Assembly: GCA_019689555.1 (NCBI GenBank) | Contig: JADGHE010000015.1 | Coordinates: 1 to 64,000 of the forward strand | DNA: 64,000 bases | Direction: 5' to 3' | DNA from: Variibacter sp. | Lineage (GTDB): Bacteria; Pseudomonadota; Alphaproteobacteria; Rhizobiales; Xanthobacteraceae | Shown: positions 1 through 8,670 of the stretch, one piece after another | How positions within the stretch are numbered: the first letter of the stretch is position 1 | Layout: each line of letters starts with the position of its first letter | Notes under the pieces: model-generated | Seen by the model: the letters and a program-made list of their open reading frames with translations, nothing else | The model's database searches: none | What the model was told of the DNA's origin: nothing | Position numbers and translations under genes: made by a program

Positions 1-43
1 CCCCCCCCCCCCCCGCGCGGGGGGGGGTCGGGGGGGGGGGTGA
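1..43. other. homopolymer C/G tract at window edge
   Basis: Fourteen C (1-14), then GCGC, nine G (19-27), TC and eleven G (30-40). Nothing else in the window looks like this. It could be a contig-end sequencing or assembly artefact rather than biology. Confidence 0.7.
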
Positions 44-80
44 GGGGCAGGAGCGACACGCTCAGACTTGCGGTGAGACC

Positions 81-129
81 CCCTCACCCGGCGCTTCGCG
101 CCGACCTCTCCCCGCAGGCGGGGAGAGGT
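81..129. repeat. double-hairpin intergenic repeat, possible terminator of the FAH gene
   Basis: Two adjacent perfect stem-loops. The first has arms CGGCGC (89-94) and GCGCCG (98-103) around TTC. The second has arms ACCTCTCCCCGC (104-115) and GCGGGGAGAGGT (118-129) around AG. The text resembles short palindromic repeats common between genes of Rhizobiales. It lies 69 bases past the stop of the minus-strand FAH gene. No U-tract follows, so a terminator role is only possible. A degenerate relative may lie at about 22060-22110. Confidence 0.55.
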
Positions 130-197
130 AAAGTTTTGCGGGGCGAGGGGCCGCGCTTGTCCGCGGGCCGTCGAAGTGGGCCGCCGTCGCTCCGCCG

Positions 198-1148
198 TCA
201 CCCCATCGCGCTCGGATGCAGCACGCGGTTGCGCAGGATCCCGATCTTCTCGATCTCCAGCTCCACCACGTCGCCGTGCTTGATCTGGCGCCCGATCTCG
301 TGGGACGAGCCGGTGCCGACTGTGCCGGAGCCGATCACTTCGCCCGCATGCAGCGTCTCGGACTGCGAGATGAAGGCAAGGATGGCCGGGAACTTGTGGT
401 GCATGGCGCTCGAATGGCCGCCGCCCCAGCGCTCGCCGTTGACGCGGACCTCCATCTTGAGATTGTGCGGATCGCCGATCTCGTCGGTCGTCACGATCCA
501 GGGGCCGAGCACGTTGCCGGTGTCGAAGTCCTTGCCCTTGGCGGGGCCGAGGCGGCCGGCCATCTCCCTGTACTGGGCGTCGCGGGCGCTGAAGTCGTTG
601 AAGATCGTGAAGCCGAAAATGTGCTCCATGGCCTTGGCCGGGTCGATGTCCTTGCCGGTCTTGCCGATGATGCAGGCCATCTCGCACTCGTAGTCCATGT
701 GGTTCGAGTAGCGGGGCCAGATCACGTCCGCATCCGGGCCGACGACGCTGAAGCGGTTGCACTTGTAATAGATCGGCTGCTCGTACCACACCTGGGGAAT
801 GGGCGGCGGCTCCGTGCCGCTGCGCCGGGCCTGTTGTTCGCGCGAGTTGCGCAGGTGCTCCTCGAAGACGAGGCAGTCGCGCATCTGCCGCGGCTCGGGC
901 AGCGGCGCAAGGAGGCGCGTGCCTTGCAGCGGCCGCGTGGCCTCTTCCGGCCACCTGGCGGCGAGCGCGCGCGCCTTGTCCAGGCCCGCAGGCCCGGCGT
1001 CGATGAGCGCCAGCATGTCCCGGAAGTCCGGGTCGTCGCCGCCCGTCGCGCGCGCGGCTTCGGCGAGGTCGAGAATGGCGTCGCGGGCCGTGTCCACGAC
1101 GCCGATCGCGGGCCGACCCTGAGCGTTCACAAAGGTCGCAAGTTTCAT
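198..1148 (-). CDS. fumarylacetoacetate hydrolase (FAH) family protein
   Basis: Predicted cytosolic metal-dependent hydrolase or decarboxylase of 316 residues acting on a 2-oxo or 1,3-diketo acid. The C-terminal two thirds carries the FAH fold. E154 and E156 in the DYECEMA stretch and D185 in FNDFSARD are the expected metal ligands, followed by the conserved KGKDFDTGNVLGPW and GSGTVGTGS segments. Residues 1-80 form the usual N-terminal domain of the longer FAH members. It is transcribed away from tctBA across a 339-base gap and sits in a catabolic neighbourhood with BKACE and cyclase enzymes, so a role in opening or cleaving a ring-derived acid is likely. The substrate cannot be read from sequence. 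Confidence 0.88.
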   Translation of the reverse strand: MKLATFVNAQGRPAIGVVDTARDAILDLAEAARATGGDDPDFRDMLALIDAGPAGLDKARALAARWPEEATRPLQGTRLLAPLPEPRQMRDCLVFEEHLRNSREQQARRSGTEPPPIPQVWYEQPIYYKCNRFSVVGPDADVIWPRYSNHMDYECEMACIIGKTGKDIDPAKAMEHIFGFTIFNDFSARDAQYREMAGRLGPAKGKDFDTGNVLGPWIVTTDEIGDPHNLKMEVRVNGERWGGGHSSAMHHKFPAILAFISQSETLHAGEVIGSGTVGTGSSHEIGRQIKHGDVVELEIEKIGILRNRVLHPSAMG

Positions 1149-1487
1149 GCGTTAGCCTCTCTACGACATTCGGGCGAGTCTTTCGGCGCGAGTCTTAGAG
1201 AGGAATCGCCGCGCCGTCGATCGTCGGCCGGCGCCGTTATCGTCTGCACCGCGCCCGCGATGCGGACGGCTCCCGGCCGCTCGCCCGGTCGGCTTGACGC
1301 CGCGGGTGCTCTCTGGAAGCATCGCTTTCAAACAAGCGTTCGAGATCGCCGTCAAAGGCGACGGGGAGGGGGAGCGAAGCGCCCGCCCAGGCGGACGGAG
1401 CCGGCGCATGGGCGGCAGGCTGCCCGATGCGTCGTGAGGCTCGGGCCTCCGGCGGACTGCGCGGCAGGGCAGGGCGACGAAGCAGAC
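1149..1487. other. divergent intergenic region FAH / tctB
   Basis: This 339-base non-coding gap must hold the promoters of both the minus-strand FAH gene and plus-strand tctBA. Apart from the operator-like element at 1329-1342 I see no convincing promoter hexamers, RNA gene or small gene. Open frames that cross it have no supporting start or family resemblance. Confidence 0.6.
1329..1342. promoter_or_regulatory. operator-like site, relative of the 5457-5470 palindrome
   Basis: The 14-mer CAAACAAGCGTTCG matches the palindrome CAAACGAACGTTTG of the cyclase promoter at 11 of 14 positions. It also overlaps a 5-base inverted repeat, CGCTT (1323-1327) and AAGCG (1334-1338). It may be a weaker site for the same repressor. 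This is inference from similarity alone. Confidence 0.3.
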
Positions 1488-1934
1488 ATGATGAGGATCC
1501 GCGCGCCCAAGGACTTCTATGCGGGCCTCCTGTTCATCGCCATCGGCGCGCTCGGCGCCGCGCTCGCCCTGCGCTACCCCTTCGGCAGCGCGACGCGCAT
1601 GGGGCCGGGCTTTCTGCCGACGATCCTCTCCGGCATCACGGCGCTCCTCGGCCTTTCCATCCTGCTGCGCTCCTTCGTCATCGACGGCGAGGCGGTCACC
1701 CGTGTCGTCTGGCGGCCGCTCGTCCTGATTACGGCGGCGATCGTCGTCTTCGGGCTCACGGTCACCCGTGCCGGCCTCGTCGTCGCCGTCATGGCGACGG
1801 CGATCGTCGGCGGCCTTGCGGCGCGCGACATGGGCAGGGTCGAGCTGGTCCTGCTCGCGCTCGGGCTCGCCGCCTTCTCGGCCGTGGTGTTCGTCCATGG
1901 GCTCGGCCAGCCCATCGGCCTGTGGCCGTTCTGA
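1488..1934 (+). CDS. tctB: tripartite tricarboxylate transporter small membrane subunit TctB
   Basis: Small integral membrane subunit of a TTT-family secondary transporter that imports a carboxylate together with TctA and a periplasmic TctC/Bug protein. The 148-residue product is a normal TctB length and shows four hydrophobic segments, beginning with the FYAGLLFIAIGALGAALA stretch. The frame is open far upstream, but the MMRIRAPKDFYAG start at 1488 (second ATG at 1491) matches where TctB proteins begin. The stop overlaps the tctA start, indicating translational coupling. No tctC lies next to it; a Bug-type gene starts 62 kb away at the right edge. Confidence 0.88.
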   Translation: MMRIRAPKDFYAGLLFIAIGALGAALALRYPFGSATRMGPGFLPTILSGITALLGLSILLRSFVIDGEAVTRVVWRPLVLITAAIVVFGLTVTRAGLVVAVMATAIVGGLAARDMGRVELVLLALGLAAFSAVVFVHGLGQPIGLWPF

Positions 1935-3433
1935 TGGACATTTTCGACCATCTCGCCCTCGGCTTCGGCGCGGCGCTCACGCTGTCCAATCTCGGCTTTT
2001 GTCTGATCGGGGCGCTGCTCGGCACGCTCATCGGCGTGCTGCCCGGCATCGGGCCGATCGCCACGATCGCGATGCTCCTCCCGCTCACTTTCGGCATGCC
2101 GCCGCTCGCGGCGCTGATCATGCTCGCCGGCATCTATTACGGCTCGCAGTTCGGCGGTTCGACCACCGCGATCCTCGTCAACCTGCCCGGCGAATCCGCA
2201 TCCGTCGTCACCTGCATCGACGGACACCGGATGGCGCGCCAGGGCCGTGCGGGGGCGGCGCTGTCGATCGCGGCCATCGGCTCGTTCGTCGCCGGCACGG
2301 CCGGCACCATCGTCATCGCGGTCTTCGGTCCGGTGCTCGCGGCCTTCTCGCAGAGGTTCAACTCCCCGGAATATTTCTCGCTGATGGTGCTCGGCCTCGT
2401 CTCGGCGGTCGTGCTCGCGCACGGCTCGCTGCTCAAGGCGGTGACGATGATCTTCGTCGGCCTCCTGCTCGGCATGGTCGGCACGGACATGACGAGCGGC
2501 ACCGGCCGCTACACCTTCGACATTCCCGAACTGTCCGACGGCCTCGGCTTCGTGCCGGTGGCGCTGGGGCTCTTCGGCCTTTCGGAGATCATCGTCAATC
2601 TGGAGCGGCCGGAGGCGCGCTCCCTGCTCGCCGGCAAGATCACGGGCCTGTGGATCCGCTGGCGGGAGTTGACGCAGAGCCTGCCCGCCGTGCTGCGCGG
2701 CACGGCGCTCGGCTGCGCCTTCGGCGTGTTGCCGGGCGGCGGGCCGACGCTGAGCGCCTTCGCCTCCTACTCGCTCGAGAAGAAGCTCGCCGACGATCCC
2801 GCGCGCTTCGGCCAGGGGGCGATCGAGGGCGTCGCGGGGCCGGAGTCGGCCAACAACGCCGCCGCGCAGACCTCGTTCATTCCGCTTCTCACGCTCGGCA
2901 TTCCCTCGAACGCCGTGATGGCGTTGATGATGGGCGCGATGATGATCCAGGGCATCGCCCCCGGCGCGCAGGTGATGAATCAGCGGCCGGAGCTGTTCTG
3001 GGGCCTCATCGCGTCCATGTGGGTCGGCAACGCGATGCTGCTCGTCATCAACCTGCCGCTCGTCGGGCTGTGGGCGACGCTGCTCAAGACGCCGTACCGC
3101 CTGCTGTTTCCGTGCATCCTCATTTTTTCCTGCATCGGGGTCTATTCGCTCAACACCAGCGCCTTCGAGGTGCTGCTCACCGCGTTCTTCGGCGTGGTCG
3201 GCTATGTCTTCGCCAAGCTCGACTGCGAGCCCGCGCCGCTGCTGCTCGGCTTCGTGCTCGGTCCGCTGATGGAGACGAGCCTGCGGCGCGCGCTCCTGAT
3301 CTCGCGCGGCGACCCGATGGTGTTTCTCGAGCGGCCGATCTCGGCGGTGCTGCTGGGGCTCGCGGCGCTGCTGCTTCTGATCGTCGTCGCGCCGGCGGTG
3401 CGCCGCGGCCGCGACACGGCCTTCCAGGAGTAG
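1934..3433 (+). CDS. tctA: tripartite tricarboxylate transporter large membrane subunit TctA
   Basis: Large permease subunit (499 residues, normal family length) with about a dozen transmembrane segments. The N-terminal conserved blocks GVLPGIGPIATIAMLLPLTF and GIYYGSQFGGSTTAILVNLPG are TctA signatures, and the internal repeat GVLPGGGPTLSAFASY is also present. It forms the translocation path for a carboxylate delivered by a Bug/TctC protein. The ATG overlaps the tctB stop by one base, so the two are one transcription unit. The substrate is unknown, but the surrounding catabolic enzymes suggest an organic acid that feeds them. Confidence 0.95.
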   Translation: MDIFDHLALGFGAALTLSNLGFCLIGALLGTLIGVLPGIGPIATIAMLLPLTFGMPPLAALIMLAGIYYGSQFGGSTTAILVNLPGESASVVTCIDGHRMARQGRAGAALSIAAIGSFVAGTAGTIVIAVFGPVLAAFSQRFNSPEYFSLMVLGLVSAVVLAHGSLLKAVTMIFVGLLLGMVGTDMTSGTGRYTFDIPELSDGLGFVPVALGLFGLSEIIVNLERPEARSLLAGKITGLWIRWRELTQSLPAVLRGTALGCAFGVLPGGGPTLSAFASYSLEKKLADDPARFGQGAIEGVAGPESANNAAAQTSFIPLLTLGIPSNAVMALMMGAMMIQGIAPGAQVMNQRPELFWGLIASMWVGNAMLLVINLPLVGLWATLLKTPYRLLFPCILIFSCIGVYSLNTSAFEVLLTAFFGVVGYVFAKLDCEPAPLLLGFVLGPLMETSLRRALLISRGDPMVFLERPISAVLLGLAALLLLIVVAPAVRRGRDTAFQE

Positions 3434-3622
3434 CGTCGATTGCCTTGCGCCGGTACCGCGTCCGCGGCCTGCTGGCGCATGTCCGGGCATGCGCGTCACC
3501 GCCTTTCGGCGGCCACCTCAGGCTGACGCTGTTCGAGGCTGGACACGAAACATGGGTCCGTCATCCTGAAACGCCCGCGCGAGAGCGCGGGCCTCGAAGG
3601 ATGGCGGGCGAAGAACGACGGG

Positions 3623-4486
3623 CTAAGGCGTATCCCATACCGGCGCATGCGGCGGGTTGGCGCGGCGGCGGTTCTTGGCGCGCAGCGCGCCGATGCGCTC
3701 GAACTCCTCGTCCGTCAGCGTGAAATCGAAGATGGCGAGGTTCTCGCGCAGGCGCTCGGGCCTGGTCGACTTCGGGATCGGCGCCACGCCCTCGTTCTGC
3801 GTGATCCAGCGCAGGATGATCTGCGCCGGCGTGCGGGAGCGCGCCGCCGCGATCTCGCCGATGACGGGGTCGTCGAGGATGTCCCCGCCGCGCATGAACG
3901 GGCAGTAGCCGATCAGCACCATGCCGTGCCGGCGGCAGGCGGCGTGCAGCTTGCGCTGGTCGAGATAGGGATGGAACTCGACCTCGTTGACCGCGAGCGG
4001 CTCGGGGCAGAGCCGCACCGCCTCCGCGAGCAGCGCGGTCGTGAAGTTGGCGACGCCGATGTGGCGTGTGAGGCCGCGCCGCTTCGCCGTCGCGAGCGCC
4101 TGCATCGTCTCGGCGAGCGGGATCTGCGGGTTGGGCCAGTGCACGAGCAGCAGGTCGACGTAGTCGACGCGCAGGTCTTTCAGACTGCCTTCGACCGAGC
4201 GCGCGAAGTCGGCCGCGCGCAGGTTCTCGTGCGAGACCTTGGTCGTGAGGAAGATTTCCTCGCGCGGCACGCCGGAGGCGCGGATGCCGTCGCCGACCTC
4301 GACTTCGGTCCCGTATTTGCGCGCCGTGTCGATGTGGCGGTGGCCGAGGCGCAGCGCGGTCGCGACGATCTCGCGCCCCGCATCCCCCTTGAGGTCGGTG
4401 GTGCCGAAGCCGACGGCGGGTATGGCGGCGCCGTGGGCGTAAAGCCGCGGCAAGGCGGGGCGGGCGAGCACGCCGGTGTCGTTCAT
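3623..4486 (-). CDS. aldo/keto reductase
   Basis: NAD(P)H-dependent carbonyl reductase of the AKR superfamily, 287 residues, cytosolic TIM barrel. The catalytic tetrad is visible: D53 and Y58 in HIDTARKYGTE, K83 in TTKV and H116 in LLVHWP. The C-terminal IPKSTRPERLRENL segment is the cofactor-binding signature. Its start lies 15 bases after the BKACE stop on the same strand, so the two are very likely one operon. Here it probably reduces a carbonyl intermediate or product of that enzyme; the actual substrate is open. Confidence 0.93.
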   Translation of the reverse strand: MNDTGVLARPALPRLYAHGAAIPAVGFGTTDLKGDAGREIVATALRLGHRHIDTARKYGTEVEVGDGIRASGVPREEIFLTTKVSHENLRAADFARSVEGSLKDLRVDYVDLLLVHWPNPQIPLAETMQALATAKRRGLTRHIGVANFTTALLAEAVRLCPEPLAVNEVEFHPYLDQRKLHAACRRHGMVLIGYCPFMRGGDILDDPVIGEIAAARSRTPAQIILRWITQNEGVAPIPKSTRPERLRENLAIFDFTLTDEEFERIGALRAKNRRRANPPHAPVWDTP

Positions 4487-4501
4487 GGCGACGCCTTTCC
4501 G

Positions 4502-5395
4502 TTACGCGGCCTTGGCGGCCGGGCCGCGCAGATTGAGGATCTTGCGGGCGACGGCCGGCGTCGCCACGCGCTCGCCGAGCGCGGCGACGATCGTCGCGGC
4601 GCGCTCCACCAGCGCGGCGTTGCTCGGCGCGAACACGCCCTGGTCGATGTAGAGGTTGTCCTCCAGGCCCACGCGCACATGGCCGCCGAGGATCACGGCC
4701 TGGGCGACCATCGGGAACTCCATGCGCGAGATGCCGAAGCCGGCCCATACGCAGGGCTGCGGCAGCATGTTGCGCATCAGGATCATCGCCTCCGGCGTCG
4801 CCGGCGCGCCATAGGCGATGCCGAGGCAGAGCTGGATCATGCACGGCGTCGCCAGTACGCCCTCGGCGATGAGCTGGTGCGCCAGCCGCACCTGGCCGGT
4901 GTCGAAGACCTCGAGCTCGGGCGTCACGCCGGCCTCGCGGATCAGCCGCGCCATTTCGCGCAGGTGCTGCGGCGTGTTCATGAAGGCGCTTTCGCCGAAG
5001 TTCATCGTCGCGAGATCGAGCGTGCAGATCTCCGGCCGCAGCTCGAGCACGTGGCGCACGCGCTCGAGCGGCGTCGCCATCCTGCGCTCGGCGTTGACGT
5101 TGGGGTCGGCGGCCGAGGGCATGAAGCGTGCGCCGGGGCCGGTCGTCAGGTTGATCACCACGTCGACGTCGCTGGCGCGGATGCGGTCGACGACTTCCCG
5201 GTAGTGGGCGAGCTCCATGCTCTGCCGGCCGGTCTTGGGGTCGCGGACATGAATGTGCACGATCGCGGCGCCGGCTTTCGCGGCCTCGATCGCGGAGGTC
5301 GCGATCTCCTCGGGCGTGACGGGAATCGCCGGGTGCTTGCCGACGGTGTCGGCGGAGCCCGTGACCGCGCAGGTGATGATGACGTCCCTAGCCAT
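4502..5395 (-). CDS. BKACE family beta-keto acid cleavage enzyme
   Basis: Member of the former DUF849 family, whose founding enzyme is 3-keto-5-aminohexanoate cleavage enzyme (Kce). These Zn-dependent TIM-barrel enzymes condense a beta-keto acid with acetyl-CoA to give acetoacetate and a new CoA ester. Length is 297 residues, normal for the family. The Zn ligands H47 and H49 lie in HIHVRDPKTG, and the C-terminal GGHVRVGLEDN block holds the conserved glutamate. It is first in a minus-strand operon with the aldo/keto reductase and diverges from the cyclase gene, whose promoter and operator occupy the gap. Confidence 0.92.
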   Translation of the reverse strand: MARDVIITCAVTGSADTVGKHPAIPVTPEEIATSAIEAAKAGAAIVHIHVRDPKTGRQSMELAHYREVVDRIRASDVDVVINLTTGPGARFMPSAADPNVNAERRMATPLERVRHVLELRPEICTLDLATMNFGESAFMNTPQHLREMARLIREAGVTPELEVFDTGQVRLAHQLIAEGVLATPCMIQLCLGIAYGAPATPEAMILMRNMLPQPCVWAGFGISRMEFPMVAQAVILGGHVRVGLEDNLYIDQGVFAPSNAALVERAATIVAALGERVATPAVARKILNLRGPAAKAA

Positions 5396-5421
5396 TGAGC
5401 AGACCTTTTCCTTGCGGAGCC

Positions 5422-5449
5422 TTGACCCGAGGGAAGTGGCCTGTATCGT
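5422..5449 (+). promoter_or_regulatory. sigma70-type promoter of the cyclase gene
   Basis: TTGACC (5422-5427) and TATCGT (5444-5449) are separated by 16 bases, giving 5/6 and 4/6 matches to the -35 and -10 consensus. Transcription would start near 5456, just where the palindrome at 5457-5470 begins. Confidence 0.55.
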
Positions 5450-5456
5450 ACTCCCT

Positions 5457-5470
5457 CAAACGAACGTTTG
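5457..5470. promoter_or_regulatory. palindromic operator over the transcription start
   Basis: CAAACG and CGTTTG form a perfect inverted repeat around AA. Placement across +1 of the promoter at 5422-5449 is typical for repression, and the ACGAACGTTT core resembles TetR-family operators. The matching regulator is not encoded in the window. Confidence 0.5.
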
Positions 5471-5571
5471 CCACAGCCGGACCGGTGCTCCCAAACGGTC
5501 GCTTCGCGCGCCTTGCGCCCTCCGGTCGTATGCGATCCGTCCCGCCGCGCCGCGCGCCCAAGGAGAACTGC

Positions 5572-6618
5572 ATGGCTTCCTATTCGGACCCGTTCGAGCC
5601 GCTCGAGCCCGTCGGTCCTGCGCCGTTTTCGCCCTATGCGGGTCCGCAGCCGCCGCTGCGCAACCGTAAGAAGCCGATCACGCTCGACGACATCGAGGAG
5701 ATGTCGCGCAAGGTGCGCAACTGGGGCAAATGGGGCCCGAACGACGAGATCGGCACGCTCAATTACGTGACGCCGGAGATGGTGGCCGCGGCCGCGGCGC
5801 TCGTGCAGAAGGGCAAGGGCTTTCCCCTCGCCATTCCGCTCGGCGCGGACGGGCCGCAGACCGGCGGCCGCGGCCGCATCAACCCGATTCATCTCATGCG
5901 CCACGACGGCGCTGACGGCTATTCGGGCCTGCGCGACCGCGAGGCCGGTCTGCGCAGCGCCGACGACTGGCTCATCATGCCGCTGCAGGCGGCCACCCAC
6001 TGGGATGCGCTGAGCCACATCTTCTATAAGGACCGCATGTACAACGGCTACGACATGCGCGAGGTCATGTCGTGGGGCGCCAGGAAATGCGGCATCGAGA
6101 AGACGGGCGGCAAGGCCTCGGGGCGCGGCGTGCTGCTCGACATCCCGCGCGTGAAAGGTCTCGATTATCTCGAGGACGGCACGCCGATCACGCCGGAGGA
6201 CCTCGACGGAGCCGCGGAAAAGCAGGGCGTGAAGGTCGGGCGCGGCGACTTCCTCATCGTGCGCACGGGGCAGATGGAACACTGCATGAAGCGCGGCTCG
6301 TGGGGCAACTATGCGGGCGGCGACGCGCCCGGCCTCTCGTTCGAGACCGCCGAGTGGCTGCACAAGAAGGAGGTCGCGGCGGTGGCGACCGACACCTGGG
6401 GCTGCGAGGTGCGGCCGAACGACTCGCCGGGCATCTTCCAGCCGTGGCACTGGGTGGTCATCCCCAGCATGGGCCTCACCATGGGCGAGATCTTCTATCT
6501 CAAAGAGCTGGCGGAAGACTGCGCCGAGGACAAACGCTACGAGTTCTTCTTCGTCGCGCCGGCGCTGCCGGTGAAGGGCGCCGTCGGCGCGCCGGTCGTG
6601 CCCATGGCGTTCAAGTGA
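5572..6618 (+). CDS. cyclase family protein (kynurenine formamidase-like metal hydrolase)
   Basis: Predicted metal-dependent hydrolase of the PF04199 cyclase family, which includes kynurenine formamidase and isatin hydrolase; these cleave an amide or lactone. The 348-residue protein carries ATHWDALSHIFYKDRMYNG, a variant of the family's metal-binding HxGTHxDxxxH motif, and a second conserved block with TWGCEVRPND. The start at 5572 follows AGGAGAA; the frame is open upstream but without supporting similarity. It diverges from the BKACE operon under what looks like repressor control. A ring- or amide-opening step in the local pathway fits best. The exact substrate is unknown. Confidence 0.88.
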   Translation: MASYSDPFEPLEPVGPAPFSPYAGPQPPLRNRKKPITLDDIEEMSRKVRNWGKWGPNDEIGTLNYVTPEMVAAAAALVQKGKGFPLAIPLGADGPQTGGRGRINPIHLMRHDGADGYSGLRDREAGLRSADDWLIMPLQAATHWDALSHIFYKDRMYNGYDMREVMSWGARKCGIEKTGGKASGRGVLLDIPRVKGLDYLEDGTPITPEDLDGAAEKQGVKVGRGDFLIVRTGQMEHCMKRGSWGNYAGGDAPGLSFETAEWLHKKEVAAVATDTWGCEVRPNDSPGIFQPWHWVVIPSMGLTMGEIFYLKELAEDCAEDKRYEFFFVAPALPVKGAVGAPVVPMAFK

Positions 6619-6951
6619 CGAACCCCCGCGCGGGCCGGTCGGCTGCGAGTCGCACGTCGGTTCGCCGCGCGTTCGGCCGCCGATTCAAGAATTGGCGGCG
6701 CGCCGATGCCGGAGCCGTTCGCCGCACGGCGGCATGAACGGCCAAGCCTGATGCGGATGGGAGGGAGCGGCCGTCGCCGCGCCGGGCATAACGGGCTTGA
6801 GCCGCGATCACTCGAGACGCAAGGCCCCTTCAGCCACATTCCACTTGAGATACGTTCCGCGTAAGAGGCATTCCAACGGCGTCGCGCTCCGCGTGAGACA
6901 CGATTCGAAGCCATGCTCGAGAAGCACGAGAGACCTGAACGGACATCATCC
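6619..6951. other. intergenic region upstream of the ThDP enzyme
   Basis: This 333-base gap follows the cyclase gene. Only a short self-complementary CCCGCGCGGG lies just after the cyclase stop. I find no convincing promoter, structured RNA or small gene. Confidence 0.5.
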
Positions 6952-8670
6952 ATGAGCACAGCAACTGCGCAGACCACGTCCTCCGCTCCGCAGCGCAACG
7001 ACCTGATCACGGGCGCGCGCTACATCGCGCAGACGCTCCACGCCTACGGGCTCGACCACGTCTTCTTCATGGATGCGGTGCTGCGGCGCACGCTCGCCGA
7101 ATGCGGCACGTTCGGCATTCGCCGCATCCTCGCGCATTCGGAAAAGGCCGCGGCCTACATGGCGGACGGCTATGCGCGCGCGAGCCGGCGCGTCGCCGTC
7201 GTGATGGCGCAGTCGGTGGGCGCCGCGAATCTTGCGTCCGGCCTGCAGGACGCGCGCCTGTTCGGCTCGCCCGTCATCGCCATCACCGGGCGACACGTCG
7301 CCGCGAACCAGTACCGCAACGCCTATCAGGAGCTGCCGCACGAGCCGATGTATGCGGCCTTCGTCAAGGCGTCCTACCGCGTGGACGTGCCGGAGCAGCT
7401 TCCGCGCCTCCTGCGCCAGTGCTTCCGCGAGGCGGCCTCGGGGCCGGTGCGGCCGGTCCACCTCGATGTCGCCGGCAACACCGGCAGCGTGACCGACTTC
7501 GCCGAGCTCGTCTTCGATCAGACGGTCGAGCGCGAATATGCGACCGTCCCGGCGCAGCGCCCGGCGGGCGATGCGGGGCAGATCGAGAAGGCCGCGAAGG
7601 CCATCGCCGCCGCCGAGCGCCCGGTGATTATCGCCGGCGCGGGCGCGATCATGTCCGGCGCCGAGAAGGCGCTGCGCACCTTCGCCGAGAAGGCGGGCAT
7701 TCCGCTCGTCGCCGCGCTCGACGCCAAGGCGGTGCTCACCGACGACCACCCGCTCTACGGCGGCATCGTCGGCACCTATTCGTGCCACTGCGCGAACAAG
7801 CTCGTAGCGGAGGCGGACCTCGCGATCTTCGTCGGCTCGGACACCGGCGACCAGGTGACCAACAATTTCACGCTGCCGCGGCCGGGCGCGACCGTGATCC
7901 AGATCGACATCGATCCGACCGAGCTCGGCCGCAATTTCGGCGGCGCGATCGGCATCCACGCGGACCCGCGCACGGCGATCGAGCAGCTCGCCGCCGTCGT
8001 TGACCAGAAAACGCGGCCGGAATGGCAGGCGCGGCTCGCGCAGCTCGTGGCCGAATGGCGCGCCTACATCGCGCCCCACTACAATTCCGATGCGACGCCC
8101 ATTCGGCCCGAGCGCATCTGTAAGGAGCTGGGAGAGTGGCTGCCGGCGAACGCCATCGTGGTCGCCGACACCGGCTATTCCTCGCAGTGGTCGGGCACGA
8201 TGATGCCGCTGCGGCACGAGGGGCAAAGCTACTATCGCGCCGCGGGCTCGCTCGGCTGGGCCTATCCGGCCTCGCTCGGCGCGAAGTGCGCCTGCCCGGA
8301 CCGGCCGGTCATCTGTTTCACCGGCGACGGCGGTTTTCTCTATCACCTTGCGGAGATGGAGACGGCGCGCCGCTGGAACATCGCCACGATCACGGTGATC
8401 AACAACAACATGCGCCTTGCGCAGGGCCTGCGCAACCTCACCATCGCGCACAAGGGCATTCCGGGCCGCATGGAGGATCTCTTCACCTTCGCGCCGATGA
8501 ACTACGCGGCGATCGCCGAGGCGTTCGGCTGCCTCGGCATCAGGGTCGAGCGACCGCATGACCTGCGGCCTGCCTTCGAGCGCGCGCTCGCCTCCAATCG
8601 CCCGGCGATCATCGACGTGGTGAGCGACGAGACCGCGCAGGCCGATCTGCCGTGGACTCCCGCGCGGTAG
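6952..8670 (+). CDS. thiamine diphosphate-dependent enzyme, acetolactate synthase-like
   Basis: Three-domain ThDP enzyme of about 572 residues (Pyr, central and PP domains) that would decarboxylate or ligate a 2-oxo acid. E64 in ILAHSEKAAAYMADGYARA is the cofactor-activating glutamate, and the PP domain has the GDGGF...NNN ThDP/Mg motif. The central domain keeps the Rossmann-like FVGSDTGDQVTNN region. It falls in the acetolactate synthase / benzoylformate decarboxylase / oxalyl-CoA decarboxylase group, and I cannot tell which. The start at 6952 (MSTATAQ) or 6913 is unresolved because neither has a clear ribosome binding site. It has no regulatory small subunit beside it, so a catabolic role is likelier than branched-chain synthesis. 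Confidence 0.88.
   Translation: MSTATAQTTSSAPQRNDLITGARYIAQTLHAYGLDHVFFMDAVLRRTLAECGTFGIRRILAHSEKAAAYMADGYARASRRVAVVMAQSVGAANLASGLQDARLFGSPVIAITGRHVAANQYRNAYQELPHEPMYAAFVKASYRVDVPEQLPRLLRQCFREAASGPVRPVHLDVAGNTGSVTDFAELVFDQTVEREYATVPAQRPAGDAGQIEKAAKAIAAAERPVIIAGAGAIMSGAEKALRTFAEKAGIPLVAALDAKAVLTDDHPLYGGIVGTYSCHCANKLVAEADLAIFVGSDTGDQVTNNFTLPRPGATVIQIDIDPTELGRNFGGAIGIHADPRTAIEQLAAVVDQKTRPEWQARLAQLVAEWRAYIAPHYNSDATPIRPERICKELGEWLPANAIVVADTGYSSQWSGTMMPLRHEGQSYYRAAGSLGWAYPASLGAKCACPDRPVICFTGDGGFLYHLAEMETARRWNIATITVINNNMRLAQGLRNLTIAHKGIPGRMEDLFTFAPMNYAAIAEAFGCLGIRVERPHDLRPAFERALASNRPAIIDVVSDETAQADLPWTPAR

Noticed and set aside
2137-2955. Open frames antisense to tctA
   Set aside because: They are shadow frames of a transporter with strong conserved motifs; no start signals or family features.
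6952-8670. Anabolic acetolactate synthase large subunit (ilvB)
   Set aside because: No small regulatory subunit follows, and the gene sits in a catabolic cluster, so a specific ilv assignment is not supported.
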